A stretch of DNA of 64,000 nucleotides, taken from assembly GCA_910588845.1 (NCBI GenBank), contig CAJURU010000005.1:1-64000 (forward strand). The letters run 5' to 3'. Position numbers and translations under genes: made by a program. A model generated the notes under the pieces. It saw nothing but the letters and a program-made list of their open reading frames with translations. It did no database searches and was not told where the DNA came from. The stretch comes from an uncultured Lachnospiraceae bacterium. GTDB taxonomy: Bacteria; Bacillota; Clostridia; Lachnospirales; Lachnospiraceae. Shown piece after piece: positions 7,843 to 16,277 of the stretch (positions are counted from its first letter, which is position 1; each line of letters opens with the position of its first letter).

Positions 7843-9423
7843 ATGAGATTCAAAAGAGCCGTCAGCGGAACGCTTGCCTGCGTCATGGCAGTGACGTCTG
7901 TAGTTGCAGCGGGCACATTTTCTGTGAGAGCAGAAGCTTCCGCTGGTATGGATAACGCGGCGGTAATGGCTGAACATGAACTTGCAGAGCACGGTGTGGC
8001 GGTGGACTATGATTTCTCGAAAGCAGCCGATGGCAGGGCGGAGGATAAATCACCCTGTCAAAATGATGCGGTAGTACATGGGCAGGTTCAGTATAATAAG
8101 GATACCGGCGCAATGACGCTGGGGAAGAATGCCTATGTGGAACTTCCCATGAGTATTTTGGATTCCCTGACGGATATGGAGACGTTTACGGTTGAGGCGA
8201 GATTTGCTAAGAGCGGCGGCTGCGGTCTGGAAGCCTGGCTGTTTTGCCTGGGATCTGATATTTCATCTGAATTCCCGGACAATGCACTGTATTTTTTGCC
8301 CAATGGCGGTCAGGGCATGGGCGTTGGGGTGGTCAAGGATTCCGTGGAGAGGACGCTTGTCAAGCCGGGAAAGGTCTGGAACAATCGTTACTACACGGTC
8401 AATCTGTCAGTCGATCACGGCAGGGTAAATTTGTATGTCAATGGCCGGCGTGTAGGCACGGCAGACGGACTGGACACAGGACTTAATATGGAGGAAGATA
8501 TTGTAGCTGCCGGAGCGGAGAGTAACATCCTGGGCTTTATTGGCAGGAGCTGCCGCAAGGAAGATTCTGATTTCAGGGGAAGCATTGCTTCTTTTAAGAT
8601 ATACGACGGAGCGCTGACGGCCAATGAGATTTTTGACGCCAGATTTGCGGAGATAGAAGAGCGTAAATTTTTCACACGCAATGTTCTTGGAAGAAATGTA
8701 AATAGAAAGCGCGTTGCCTATGACCTTAAATTGCCGGGCAGGGTTGGAGATTTTGAATCTATTTCGTGGCAAACGGATGGGGCGGTGATTCGGCCGGATG
8801 GGACGGTGATCAATCCCAGAGATAAAGACACAGAAGTGAAATTGACGGCGAAGGCGAAGAGAAAGGGCGGTATGGAAGCGGTCAGGGAGTTTACTGTCAA
8901 GGTCCTCAAGCTCAATACCCGTTCCCTTGAAAATACAATAAAACGCGCGGCGAAAGTTCATGAGAAAGATTACACGGAAGTTAGCTGGCGGGCATTTGCC
9001 AGTGCGCTTGCAGAGGCGAAAAAGGTTGTAGCAGGTGGAACAGACGTACAAATTGGACAGAGCGGAGTGGATGGATTGCAAAAAGAGCTCAAGGTTCGTC
9101 TTGCCGCGCTTAAACATCGTCCGCTTGTCAAGGTTGACTTTACACCCAAAGCAATTAAGCTGTCTAAGGTTACGAACGAGAAGGGCAGGAAACTGAAAGT
9201 CAAATTTGGCAGATCTTCCGGTGCAACAGGTTATGAGATATCTTACGCCACAAATAAGAAATTTAAGTCTGCGAGGAAAGTCAGAGTTAAAAAGACGAAA
9301 GCTACATTGAAAAAGCTGAAAAGGAAAACGTACTTTGTCAGAGTGCGTGCCTTCAAGAAGGTGAATAAGACGACTTATTACAGTCATTACAGCAATGTGA
9401 AGAAGGTTAAAGTCAAGAAGTAA
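7843..9423 (+). CDS. Secreted LamG/concanavalin-like protein with basic C-terminal repeat domain
   Basis: A 526-residue exported protein. Residues 1-32 are a signal peptide ending near SVRAEA. Residues about 45-260 look like a LamG/concanavalin A-like lectin sandwich (DYDFSKAADGRAEDKSPCQN, then FRGSIASFKIYDGAL). A bacterial immunoglobulin-like domain follows at about 275-345, then a helical FIVAR-like segment (about 350-410), and a fibronectin-III-like C-terminal domain very rich in lysine, ending KKVKVKK. It probably binds glycans or the cell surface. No catalytic site is recognised, so it may be a binding protein or an enzyme fragment. It sits 19 bases after asnS and is closed by a good terminator. 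Confidence 0.68.
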   Translation: MRFKRAVSGTLACVMAVTSVVAAGTFSVRAEASAGMDNAAVMAEHELAEHGVAVDYDFSKAADGRAEDKSPCQNDAVVHGQVQYNKDTGAMTLGKNAYVELPMSILDSLTDMETFTVEARFAKSGGCGLEAWLFCLGSDISSEFPDNALYFLPNGGQGMGVGVVKDSVERTLVKPGKVWNNRYYTVNLSVDHGRVNLYVNGRRVGTADGLDTGLNMEEDIVAAGAESNILGFIGRSCRKEDSDFRGSIASFKIYDGALTANEIFDARFAEIEERKFFTRNVLGRNVNRKRVAYDLKLPGRVGDFESISWQTDGAVIRPDGTVINPRDKDTEVKLTAKAKRKGGMEAVREFTVKVLKLNTRSLENTIKRAAKVHEKDYTEVSWRAFASALAEAKKVVAGGTDVQIGQSGVDGLQKELKVRLAALKHRPLVKVDFTPKAIKLSKVTNEKGRKLKVKFGRSSGATGYEISYATNKKFKSARKVRVKKTKATLKKLKRKTYFVRVRAFKKVNKTTYYSHYSNVKKVKVKK

Positions 9424-9442
9424 AGACTGTAAAATGAGATAG

Positions 9443-9501
9443 GGCGCTGCCAAAAGCGGTTCAGTGAATTAGTTTGAATCCTGCTTTGCAGCGCCTTTTT
9501 G
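9443..9501 (+). terminator. Rho-independent terminator after the LamG-type gene
   Basis: The stem GGCGCTGC (9443-9450) pairs with GCAGCGCC (9488-9495) and is followed by TTTTTG. It lies between convergent genes. Confidence 0.8.
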
Positions 9502-9536
9502 TCCTCTTAATAGGAAAGACCTTGTCCATGTTATTC

Positions 9537-10535
9537 TTATTTGTCAGTTTGCCGGCTTTCTGACTGTGATTCCATTGCGCAGATCACTTCCAGAAACGCA
9601 TCCTGGATGGTGGTGTGGATATCCTCTCCCAATAACGGCAGATTAACGGAAGGGATCATGCCGCCGGCCATGGAGGGGTGTCCGCCGCCGTCGCCGTAAG
9701 GCGCGAGTACCTTTGCAATAAGAGTTCCGGCGTGGATTGGTTTCTGCTCGCTGCGGACAGAGAAGCGGATGCCTTCTTTTTGCATAGCATAGATAATTGC
9801 AATATCCACAACGTCCAGCGAGAGGATAAAATCTGAGATAATAGCAATCAACGCCGGCGCACAGTTAAAGGGGATATAGGCAAAGCCTGTGCGGTCAAAA
9901 ATCTGGATATTCTGGATAGCTGCGCCGTATGCCTGAAGATCGTTGAATTCCATGGTATTGTAATACATGCTTGAGACTAAGTCCCAAGCTGCATGGGAAA
10001 AGAGGTAAGACAGCATTTCTGTGTCCAGCGAGGTAGTCCCTCTTGTGAAATCAGCCGTGTCCATTTTGATTCCGTAGGCCAGAGCGGCCGCGCATTTGGC
10101 ATCAATGGGCGTATCTGTGCTCTGGAAATAGGAAGCAATCAGGCAGGAACAGGAACCTACCGGCCGAATATCCTGATAGAGGTATTCGTTATGGAAAAAG
10201 ATGGGATGATGGTCGATACATGCCACCTCATCGCCGATTAAGTCTGTGACGTTGCTGTTCTTTTTCTGGGAATCTACCAATACAATATAATCATCTTCGG
10301 TCATGTCCGGCACATCATTTTTGGAAAACATGGTAATGCCAAAAGTTTCCAGCATTTTCTTGACGCTGAGACGGTCGATCTTCCCATCGTAACATAAGGT
10401 AGCAGATACGCCGTGATATGCAAGAAAGTTCTGAAGACCGAACGCGCTTGCGATAGCGTCCGGGTCAGGAAAGTTGTGTGTCTGTATATAAACGGTATGG
10501 TTTTTTAATATTTCAACTAAATTAAGTGGATTCAT
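9537..10535 (-). CDS. DHH/DHHA1 family phosphoesterase
   Basis: A cytoplasmic phosphoesterase of 332 residues from the chosen ATG. The DHH domain shows HNFPDPDAIASAFG (motif I), VDSQ (motif II) and CIDHHP (motif III, the DHH core that binds manganese). The DHHA1 domain carries YGDGGGHPSMAGG for substrate binding. Relatives degrade short oligoribonucleotides, pAp or cyclic-di-AMP products (NrnA/GdpP-like), but no sensor domain is present here. An in-frame upstream start would add 11 residues; ATG at 10535 is preferred because GAGGAGG precedes it. It is divergent from recJ, another DHH protein. Confidence 0.86.
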   Translation of the reverse strand: MNPLNLVEILKNHTVYIQTHNFPDPDAIASAFGLQNFLAYHGVSATLCYDGKIDRLSVKKMLETFGITMFSKNDVPDMTEDDYIVLVDSQKKNSNVTDLIGDEVACIDHHPIFFHNEYLYQDIRPVGSCSCLIASYFQSTDTPIDAKCAAALAYGIKMDTADFTRGTTSLDTEMLSYLFSHAAWDLVSSMYYNTMEFNDLQAYGAAIQNIQIFDRTGFAYIPFNCAPALIAIISDFILSLDVVDIAIIYAMQKEGIRFSVRSEQKPIHAGTLIAKVLAPYGDGGGHPSMAGGMIPSVNLPLLGEDIHTTIQDAFLEVICAMESQSESRQTDK

Positions 10536-10584
10536 AAATAGTAACTTCCTCCTCATGCCATATGCCATATATTATCATAATTTC

Positions 10585-10613
10585 TTGAAAAAGTCATCAT
10601 CTTTTGCTATGAT
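10585..10613 (+). promoter_or_regulatory. Promoter of recJ
   Basis: TTGAAA (10585-10590) and TATGAT (10608-10613) are 17 bases apart, leaving a leader of about 15 bases that includes the GGAGG of recJ. Confidence 0.7.
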
Positions 10614-10633
10614 GCTTTCAGGAGGAACGGATT

Positions 10634-12400
10634 GTGCAGAAAAAATGGGTAGTATCGGCAAAGAGAGCAGATTTTCAGGGAATAGCAAAGCGTTTTGGCA
10701 TCGACCAGGTGACAGCCAGAATCATTCGCAACCGGGACGTTGTGGGAGACGAGGCGTTAAAGGAATATCTTTATGGGTCGTTAGAGGACTTAAATGACCC
10801 GGCGCAGATGAAAGATATCACATTGGCGGCAGAGCTTTTGCAGGAGAAGATAGAACAGGAAAAGCACATCCGTATTTTGGGCGATTATGATATTGACGGC
10901 GTGCAGTCAGTCTATATCCTGTATTCGGCGCTGCGGCGCTGCCATGCGCAGGTAGATTATGCGATACCGGACAGGGTTGCGGACGGCTACGGCTTGAATG
11001 AACGGCTGGTCCGCCAGGCCAAGCAGCAGGGAACAGATACGCTGCTGACCTGCGACAACGGCATTGCGGCTGCAAAGGAGATTGCGCTGGCCAAGGAACT
11101 GGGCATGACGGTTATCGTCACGGATCATCATGAAGTGCCCTATGAGGAGGCGGAAGATGGGAGTCGGGTTTATTGTATTCCGCCGGCAGACGCGGTAGTG
11201 AATCCCAAGCAGATTGATTGCTGCTACCCGTTTAAGAATCTTTGCGGTGCGGCGGTAGTATTTAAATTGGTTCAGGTTCTTTATGATTTGATGGGATTTC
11301 CGGGTGAGGAAGCGCTTCAATATTTGGAAAATGCCGCTTTTGCCACGGTTGGCGATGTTATGGATTTACAGGGTGAGAATAGGATTCTGGTAAAAGAAGG
11401 GCTCAAGTCTTTAAATCACACGAAGAATTATGGGATGCGCGCCCTGGCGTCCAGGAATCAGCTCGCTCCGGGTGCGATAAGAGCTTACCATATCGGGTTT
11501 GTGCTGGGGCCGTGCCTCAATGCCAGCGGTCGGTTGGACACGGCGAAGCGAGCGCTTAAAATGTTATTGGCGGAGGATGAATATCAGGCGGCGGAGTATG
11601 CGGGTGATTTGTATGATTTGAACGCCAGCCGTAAGGAGATGACAGAACAGGGCGTGCAGCAGGCGAAAGAGCTGATTCAGCAGATGGGGCTTGAACGGGA
11701 TAAGGTGCTGGTAATTTATCTGCCTGATTGTCACGAGAGCCTTGCGGGAATTATTGCCGGGCGCATCCGGGAGCAGTACAATCGGCCGGTGTTCGTACTG
11801 ACAAGGAGCGGAGACGGTGTGAAGGGCTCGGGCCGTTCCATTGAGCAGTATTCAATGTTTGAAGAAATGTCGAAGTGCAAGGAATTATTTACGAAATACG
11901 GCGGGCATCCGATGGCGGCAGGTTTGTCTCTGCCAGAGGAGCATGTGGACGTATTTCGCCGGAAGATAAATGAGAATACAACGTTGACAGAGGAAGATCT
12001 CTGTGGGAAAATTGTCATAGACGTACCTATGCCGCTGTCTTACATATCAAAGGATTTCGTGGAGGAGCTGAATATTTTAGAGCCCTTTGGAAAATCTAAC
12101 GAGAAACCGTTATTTGCCGACCGGGATATTGAAATCATATCCATAAGGATTGTGGGCAAAAATCAGAATGTTTGCAAAATGCAGGTGAAAAGCGTGGGTT
12201 CCGCAGTGATGACGGCATTGTATTTCGGTGAGCCGGGGCGGCTTTTCCGTTTCCTGGAAGAGAAGTATGGAAGCCGCGCACTGGAACAGGCAATGGCAGG
12301 CATGGGCGGCGGCATGAAAGTTTCTTTGGCGTATTACCCGGAAGTCAATAGATTCAATGGAAGGGAAACTATTCAGATAGTCGTCAGATATTTTTGTTGA
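10634..12400 (+). CDS. recJ: Single-stranded-DNA-specific exonuclease RecJ
   Basis: A 588-residue 5'-3' single-strand DNA exonuclease for recombination and mismatch/base-excision repair. The DHH domain has GDYDIDGV (motif I), TCDNG, and VTDHHEVP (motif III). The DHHA1 domain has KGSGRSIEQYSMFE and YGGHPMAAGLSL, and a C-terminal OB-fold completes the usual length. Translation starts at GTG (10634), preceded by GGAGG at 8-9 bases. A consensus promoter lies directly upstream, so it is transcribed independently of the divergent DHH phosphoesterase. Confidence 0.93.
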   Translation: MQKKWVVSAKRADFQGIAKRFGIDQVTARIIRNRDVVGDEALKEYLYGSLEDLNDPAQMKDITLAAELLQEKIEQEKHIRILGDYDIDGVQSVYILYSALRRCHAQVDYAIPDRVADGYGLNERLVRQAKQQGTDTLLTCDNGIAAAKEIALAKELGMTVIVTDHHEVPYEEAEDGSRVYCIPPADAVVNPKQIDCCYPFKNLCGAAVVFKLVQVLYDLMGFPGEEALQYLENAAFATVGDVMDLQGENRILVKEGLKSLNHTKNYGMRALASRNQLAPGAIRAYHIGFVLGPCLNASGRLDTAKRALKMLLAEDEYQAAEYAGDLYDLNASRKEMTEQGVQQAKELIQQMGLERDKVLVIYLPDCHESLAGIIAGRIREQYNRPVFVLTRSGDGVKGSGRSIEQYSMFEEMSKCKELFTKYGGHPMAAGLSLPEEHVDVFRRKINENTTLTEEDLCGKIVIDVPMPLSYISKDFVEELNILEPFGKSNEKPLFADRDIEIISIRIVGKNQNVCKMQVKSVGSAVMTALYFGEPGRLFRFLEEKYGSRALEQAMAGMGGGMKVSLAYYPEVNRFNGRETIQIVVRYFC

Positions 12401-12460
12401 TAATTGTCGTAATTTAAGGATAAAAATCGTTACAGAGTATAGAGGAGAAAGGGAATAGCC

Positions 12461-13378
12461 ATGTTTGGATTAACGAATCGGAAACAGGAGATCAAAGACA
12501 GGGAGCGCGAGCTGGCAGCTTGCCAGGCGGCGTTGGAGGAGACGGAACAGAGGCTGAGTAAAATGAGCCTGATGTGGATAGAGGCCGGGCAGCGCCTTTC
12601 AGAAATAGAAAGAGATCAGCGTGAACTTGAACGCCGGTTCAAGAAGGTGACTACAGCGGCAGATGGTGTTTCCAGAGAATCACAGCGTCAGCTGGATTTT
12701 AATCAGAGAATACTACAGCGGGCGGGGGATATTGTTGAGAAACAGGAAAGCCTCAGAGCAGCGCAGGAGCAGGTCCGCAGTGAGGTCGGGAACGCGGCGG
12801 CAGAGACGCCGGTCTCCCTGGCAAAGATTATCGCTCCGATTACGGCGGAACTGAGCAATGGAATGGAAGAAATGCGCAAGATGTTAGAAGATGTGGTAGA
12901 GATTGGCAGGCAGATGGGCGTACTTTCTTTGAATGCCGCTGTTGAGGCGGGAAGAATGGGAGAGAGCGGAAGGAAGTTTGTGGAGGCGGCAGAGGAAGTA
13001 CGGGAGATGTCCGACCATTATCAGCAGACAACGGCGACTCTGGCGCAGCAGATGCAGATTGTGGGCATGAAATGGCAGAAATCACGGGGAGAGATAGAAG
13101 AGGTAGAAGAACGGCTGAAACGGCAGTTTGACAAGTTGGAGAAAGCAAAGAATGCTTGTACGGCCGTTGGGGATGAGATGCTCAATTTACCGATTGCCGA
13201 TCTTCAAATAGAAATGGAAAAAGCCTTTGGCGACGAATCTATAAAAGAGCGTTGTGAAGATGTTTCCCAGAAGGTAGAAGAAGCCCGCCAGGATTTCTTA
13301 CAGCAGAAAGAAAAATGGGACGGCCTCCGCCAGACCACGGAACAGGCAAAGGCAATGGTAAAAGAGATACAGAGTTAA
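12461..13378 (+). CDS. Soluble MCP-like coiled-coil protein
   Basis: A 305-residue protein, almost all predicted coiled coil, with no membrane span or sensor domain. Around residues 155-185 it has MGVLSLNAAVEAGRMGESGR followed by FVEAAEEVREM, which clearly matches the hairpin tip of methyl-accepting chemotaxis proteins (TNLLALNAAIEAARAGE..GFAVVA). Several consensus positions differ, including the receptor contact AARAGE, which here reads AGRMGE. It could be a cytoplasmic signalling scaffold or a relic uncoupled from CheA/CheW. It lies 61 bases after recJ and is followed by an alpha/beta hydrolase 13 bases later, so the two may share a transcript. Confidence 0.68.
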   Translation: MFGLTNRKQEIKDRERELAACQAALEETEQRLSKMSLMWIEAGQRLSEIERDQRELERRFKKVTTAADGVSRESQRQLDFNQRILQRAGDIVEKQESLRAAQEQVRSEVGNAAAETPVSLAKIIAPITAELSNGMEEMRKMLEDVVEIGRQMGVLSLNAAVEAGRMGESGRKFVEAAEEVREMSDHYQQTTATLAQQMQIVGMKWQKSRGEIEEVEERLKRQFDKLEKAKNACTAVGDEMLNLPIADLQIEMEKAFGDESIKERCEDVSQKVEEARQDFLQQKEKWDGLRQTTEQAKAMVKEIQS

Positions 13379-13390
13379 GTTGGAGGTTAT

Positions 13391-14314
13391 ATGAAAAAGA
13401 GTATCTTTCGTTTTTTATCATCAGATAAGAAGACAAATATCCATGCCGTGAAATGGGAGCCGGAAGGAGAAGCCCGGGCAGTTTTACAAATCAGCCATGG
13501 TATGATAGAATATGTGGAACGCTATGAGGCTTTTGCAGACTTTCTTACAGAGAAAGGTTTTGTAGTTGTCGGCAACGATCACTTAGGGCATGGGAATTCG
13601 GTGCAGTCTCAGGAATTCTGGGGATATTTCGCGCCGGAACATGGAAGCGATTTAGTGATCGAGGATTTACACCAGCTACGCGCAAGGACACAGGCGGAAT
13701 ATCCGGGAATTCCCTATTTTATGCTGGGGCATAGCATGGGTTCCTTCCTTTTGCGCAAGTATTTGTCCAAATATGGGAAGGGATTGGCAGGAGCCGTCAT
13801 TATGGGTACGGGCACGCAGACTGACAGGACTGTAAAGACGGGCAGAAGAATCTGCAAACTTATAGCGTCTGTCCGTGGGTGGAACCACCGCGGCGGGTTT
13901 GTAGAAAAACAGGTATTTTCCGGGAATAACAAGCGGTTTGAAAACGAAGGGCAGGGAGCCTGGCTGACGAAGGACCGGGAAATTGTGGAGGCTTATAATA
14001 AAGACCCACGCTGCACGTTTCAGTTTACCTTGAATGGATTTTACAATTTGTTTGATACGATACATTATATCAATCAGCCTGCGCATATTGAGGCGATTCC
14101 CAAGGATTTGCCATTGTTTTTGATATCGGGGGAAGACGACCCGGTGGGCGATTATGGGAGAGGAGTTAGAACTGCGTATGATACGTATCTGCGTGCAGGG
14201 ATTACGGATATTGATTGTAAGTTATATCCCACTGACCGGCACGAAATACTGAACGAGTTGGACAGAGAAATTGTTTATGGGGATATTTACGGATGGTTGG
14301 AGAAACATATGTAA
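13391..14314 (+). CDS. Alpha/beta hydrolase (serine lysophospholipase/monoglyceride lipase type)
   Basis: A 307-residue cytoplasmic serine hydrolase. The catalytic serine is in GHSMGSF (about residue 115), the aspartate in SGEDDPVG (about 255) and the histidine in DRHEIL (about 284), giving the usual triad. HGMIEYVERYEAFADFL and GHGNSV match the Hydrolase_4 (PldB-like) group, whose members cleave monoacylglycerols or lysophospholipids. No signal peptide is seen. The start has TTGGAGG upstream, and the gene follows the MCP-like gene by 13 bases. The substrate is not predictable. Confidence 0.86.
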   Translation: MKKSIFRFLSSDKKTNIHAVKWEPEGEARAVLQISHGMIEYVERYEAFADFLTEKGFVVVGNDHLGHGNSVQSQEFWGYFAPEHGSDLVIEDLHQLRARTQAEYPGIPYFMLGHSMGSFLLRKYLSKYGKGLAGAVIMGTGTQTDRTVKTGRRICKLIASVRGWNHRGGFVEKQVFSGNNKRFENEGQGAWLTKDREIVEAYNKDPRCTFQFTLNGFYNLFDTIHYINQPAHIEAIPKDLPLFLISGEDDPVGDYGRGVRTAYDTYLRAGITDIDCKLYPTDRHEILNELDREIVYGDIYGWLEKHM

Positions 14315-14396
14315 AAGTGTGAAGATATTTGCAGATTAGCGTCACAAACATCTGTGAAAATAATTTGTGCAATCATGTACAGAAATGGAGGATCGT

Positions 14397-15560
14397 ATGA
14401 AAAAGAATATCAGAAAATGGACTACCCTGCTGTTGGTATGCGCGGTGACTGTATTGCCGTCAGTAAGCGTGCTTGCGGCGGAGCCGGAGGTTCTTGAAAA
14501 TCAGGCTGGCGTTCAGAGCAAGGAACAACTGGACGGCAGCGATGCGTCAAAGGACATGCAGCCGGAAGGCGATGATGTATCAGACGAGGAACAGCTGGGA
14601 GGCAGTGATGCTTCGCGGGAAACGCCGCTGGGAAATATGGATGCAGGAGACGAGGCGCAGCCGCAGGAAGATGAGGCGGGGAAGATGGAGCCGGGAAGCA
14701 GCGACGGCTCAGGGGAAGCGTTAGACGCCTCCGGTCAGGCGGGGGAAGTGACAGAACCCATCACCAAAGAAGATAAGCCTTATCTCGCATTGGGGGCGAA
14801 CTTAACGGCTGAACAGCAGGCTGTCGTATTAGGGCTTTTGGGAATCAATCCGGCGGAGCTCGGCGATTATGATGTAATTTACATTACAAATGAGCAGGAG
14901 CACCAATACCTGGGAAATTATGTGGACGCCGGCAAGATTGGCACACGCTCTCTTTCTTCTGTACTGATTGTGAAAAGGGAGAAAGGGCATGGTATCAACA
15001 TTACCACCAAAAATATTTCTTATTGTACCATCGGAATGTACAAAAACGCCTTGATTACGGCCGGAATCACAGATGCGGATATTATTGTGGCGGCGCCTAC
15101 GCCGATTTCCGGTACGGCTGCTTTGGTGGGCGCTATGAAAGCGTATTCTGATATGACTGGTGAGGAAGTTACCGAGGAGAGCATGGACACAGCGTTGAAC
15201 GAGCTGGTTCTTACCGGAGATTTGGCAAAAGCAGTGGGCGATTCAGATAAAGCGGAGGAATTGGTCGCTTATCTGAAACAGGAAGTGCTTTCTAAGGATT
15301 TGACGGATGAGGGCGAAATCCGTGAAGTGATAGATAAAGCTTGTGAAGAGTTTGATATTGTCCTCTCAGAAGAGGAGATTTCACAATTGATTGACTTGCT
15401 CAAGAAGATTGGGCAGCTTGATTTAGACTGGGATTCCATAAAAAATCAGGCGGAAGAACTGTACAATAAACTTTCCAAGATTGACGCGGGAGGATTTTTT
15501 GAAAAAGTGGTGGGATTTTTCCAGTCGATTCTTGATTTCTTTAAAGGATTGTTTTCTTAA
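14397..15560 (+). CDS. Secreted DUF1002 (YpuA-like) protein
   Basis: A 387-residue exported protein of unknown activity. A signal peptide covers about residues 1-28, ending near VLAAEP. An acidic low-complexity linker rich in Asp, Ser, Glu and Gly (about 30-130) contains repeated (E)EQLxGSDAS units. The DUF1002 domain occupies about 135-260 (LTAEQQAVVLGLLGI, then TNEQEHQYLGNYV and NITTKNISYCTIGMY). A helical C-terminal region with a hydrophobic end (FQSILDFFKGLFS) follows. YpuA-type proteins are envelope-associated in Firmicutes. The first in-frame ATG would add ten residues; ATG at 14397 is used because GGAGG lies at the right distance. Confidence 0.82.
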   Translation: MKKNIRKWTTLLLVCAVTVLPSVSVLAAEPEVLENQAGVQSKEQLDGSDASKDMQPEGDDVSDEEQLGGSDASRETPLGNMDAGDEAQPQEDEAGKMEPGSSDGSGEALDASGQAGEVTEPITKEDKPYLALGANLTAEQQAVVLGLLGINPAELGDYDVIYITNEQEHQYLGNYVDAGKIGTRSLSSVLIVKREKGHGINITTKNISYCTIGMYKNALITAGITDADIIVAAPTPISGTAALVGAMKAYSDMTGEEVTEESMDTALNELVLTGDLAKAVGDSDKAEELVAYLKQEVLSKDLTDEGEIREVIDKACEEFDIVLSEEEISQLIDLLKKIGQLDLDWDSIKNQAEELYNKLSKIDAGGFFEKVVGFFQSILDFFKGLFS

Positions 15561-15587
15561 AGCAATGATAAATTGAACCCATGGAAT

Positions 15588-15617
15588 AAAAAGCCGGCTT
15601 CAAGACCGGCTTTTTAT
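15588..15617 (+). terminator. Rho-independent terminator of the DUF1002 gene
   Basis: AAAAAGCCGG (15588-15597) pairs with CCGGCTTTTT (15606-15615) around an 8-base loop. Confidence 0.88.
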
Positions 15618-15774
15618 TTCAGGTTTCTATAAGGTTTGTGAGCAAAAAAACAAATGATATTGAATTTTGTTTGATTTGTCAATATAATAGATAATGTATT
15701 TTATCAATTTGGATAATAATGCCAAACTGATATAGAAATGCAAGAACATAAGGAGTTAAAGGGAGAAGGAACAT

Positions 15775-16096
15775 ATGGTAATACAACATAATATGCGGGC
15801 GGCAAATGCCAATAGAATGTTAGGCGGTGTAACGAAAAATCAGTCTGATTCGATAAAAAAGCTAAGTTCGGGTTATCGAATCAATAGTGCGGCGGATGAC
15901 GCGTTTGGAGCATACGATTACCAATCTTGATAATATTGGTGAGAATACAACTGCCGCGGAGTCGAGGATTCGTGATACTGACATGGCGCAGGAAATGGTT
16001 ACATATAGTACGAACAACATTTTGGCGCAGGCTGGACAGTCCATGCTTGCGCAAGCGAACCAAAGCTCGCAGGGCGTATTATCCCTCTTGCAGTAA
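15775..16096 (+). pseudogene. Flagellin remnant: N- and C-terminal ends fused by an internal deletion, frameshifted
   Basis: The ATG at 15775 has a good ribosome binding site (GGGAGAAGG) and encodes the conserved flagellin D0/D1 N-terminus for about 43 residues (MVIQHNMRAANANRM, then KLSSGYRINSAADDA). The text then jumps, in another frame, to the conserved flagellin C-terminus from RLEHTITNLDNIGENTTAAE to SSQGVLSLLQ and a stop at 16096. Reading from the ATG gives only about 50 residues before a TGA. The whole variable centre, normally well over 100 residues, is missing, so no filament protein can be made. No other flagellar gene is nearby. It marks loss of this flagellin copy; whether the cell is still motile cannot be told. 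Confidence 0.9.
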
Positions 16097-16246
16097 AGGA
16101 ATCGTAATGTCTCCATTTAAAGCTTGCTGGTTCCAGCGATGGGACAGGCAGCAGATATGGGGCAGTGATAAGCCGGAAGGATCTCAGGTAACGTTGAAAA
16201 AGACTACCATATTGGTTCTGGCAGTAACATTGCATAATAATAATGA

Positions 16247-16277
16247 ATCAGGCGCAAGATTATTCTTTGCGCCTGAT
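16247..16277. terminator. Hairpin at convergent gene ends
   Basis: ATCAGGCGCAA (16247-16257) pairs perfectly with TTGCGCCTGAT (16267-16277). It includes the last codons and the stop of the minus-strand gene. The U-tract is poor on both sides, so it is a likely but weak terminator. Confidence 0.5.

Noticed and set aside
8407..9453. Long minus-strand frame of 348 codons
   Set aside because: It is the complement of the LamG-type gene, lacks a binding site and has shadow-like composition.
13875..13900. T-box-like string GGGTGGAACCACCGCGG
   Set aside because: It lies inside the alpha/beta hydrolase gene in a conserved reading frame (VRGWNHRGG), far from any leader.
16097..16246. Possible small gene after the flagellin remnant
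   Set aside because: The open frame that reads through here continues from the remnant in a shifted frame with no start and no conserved features.
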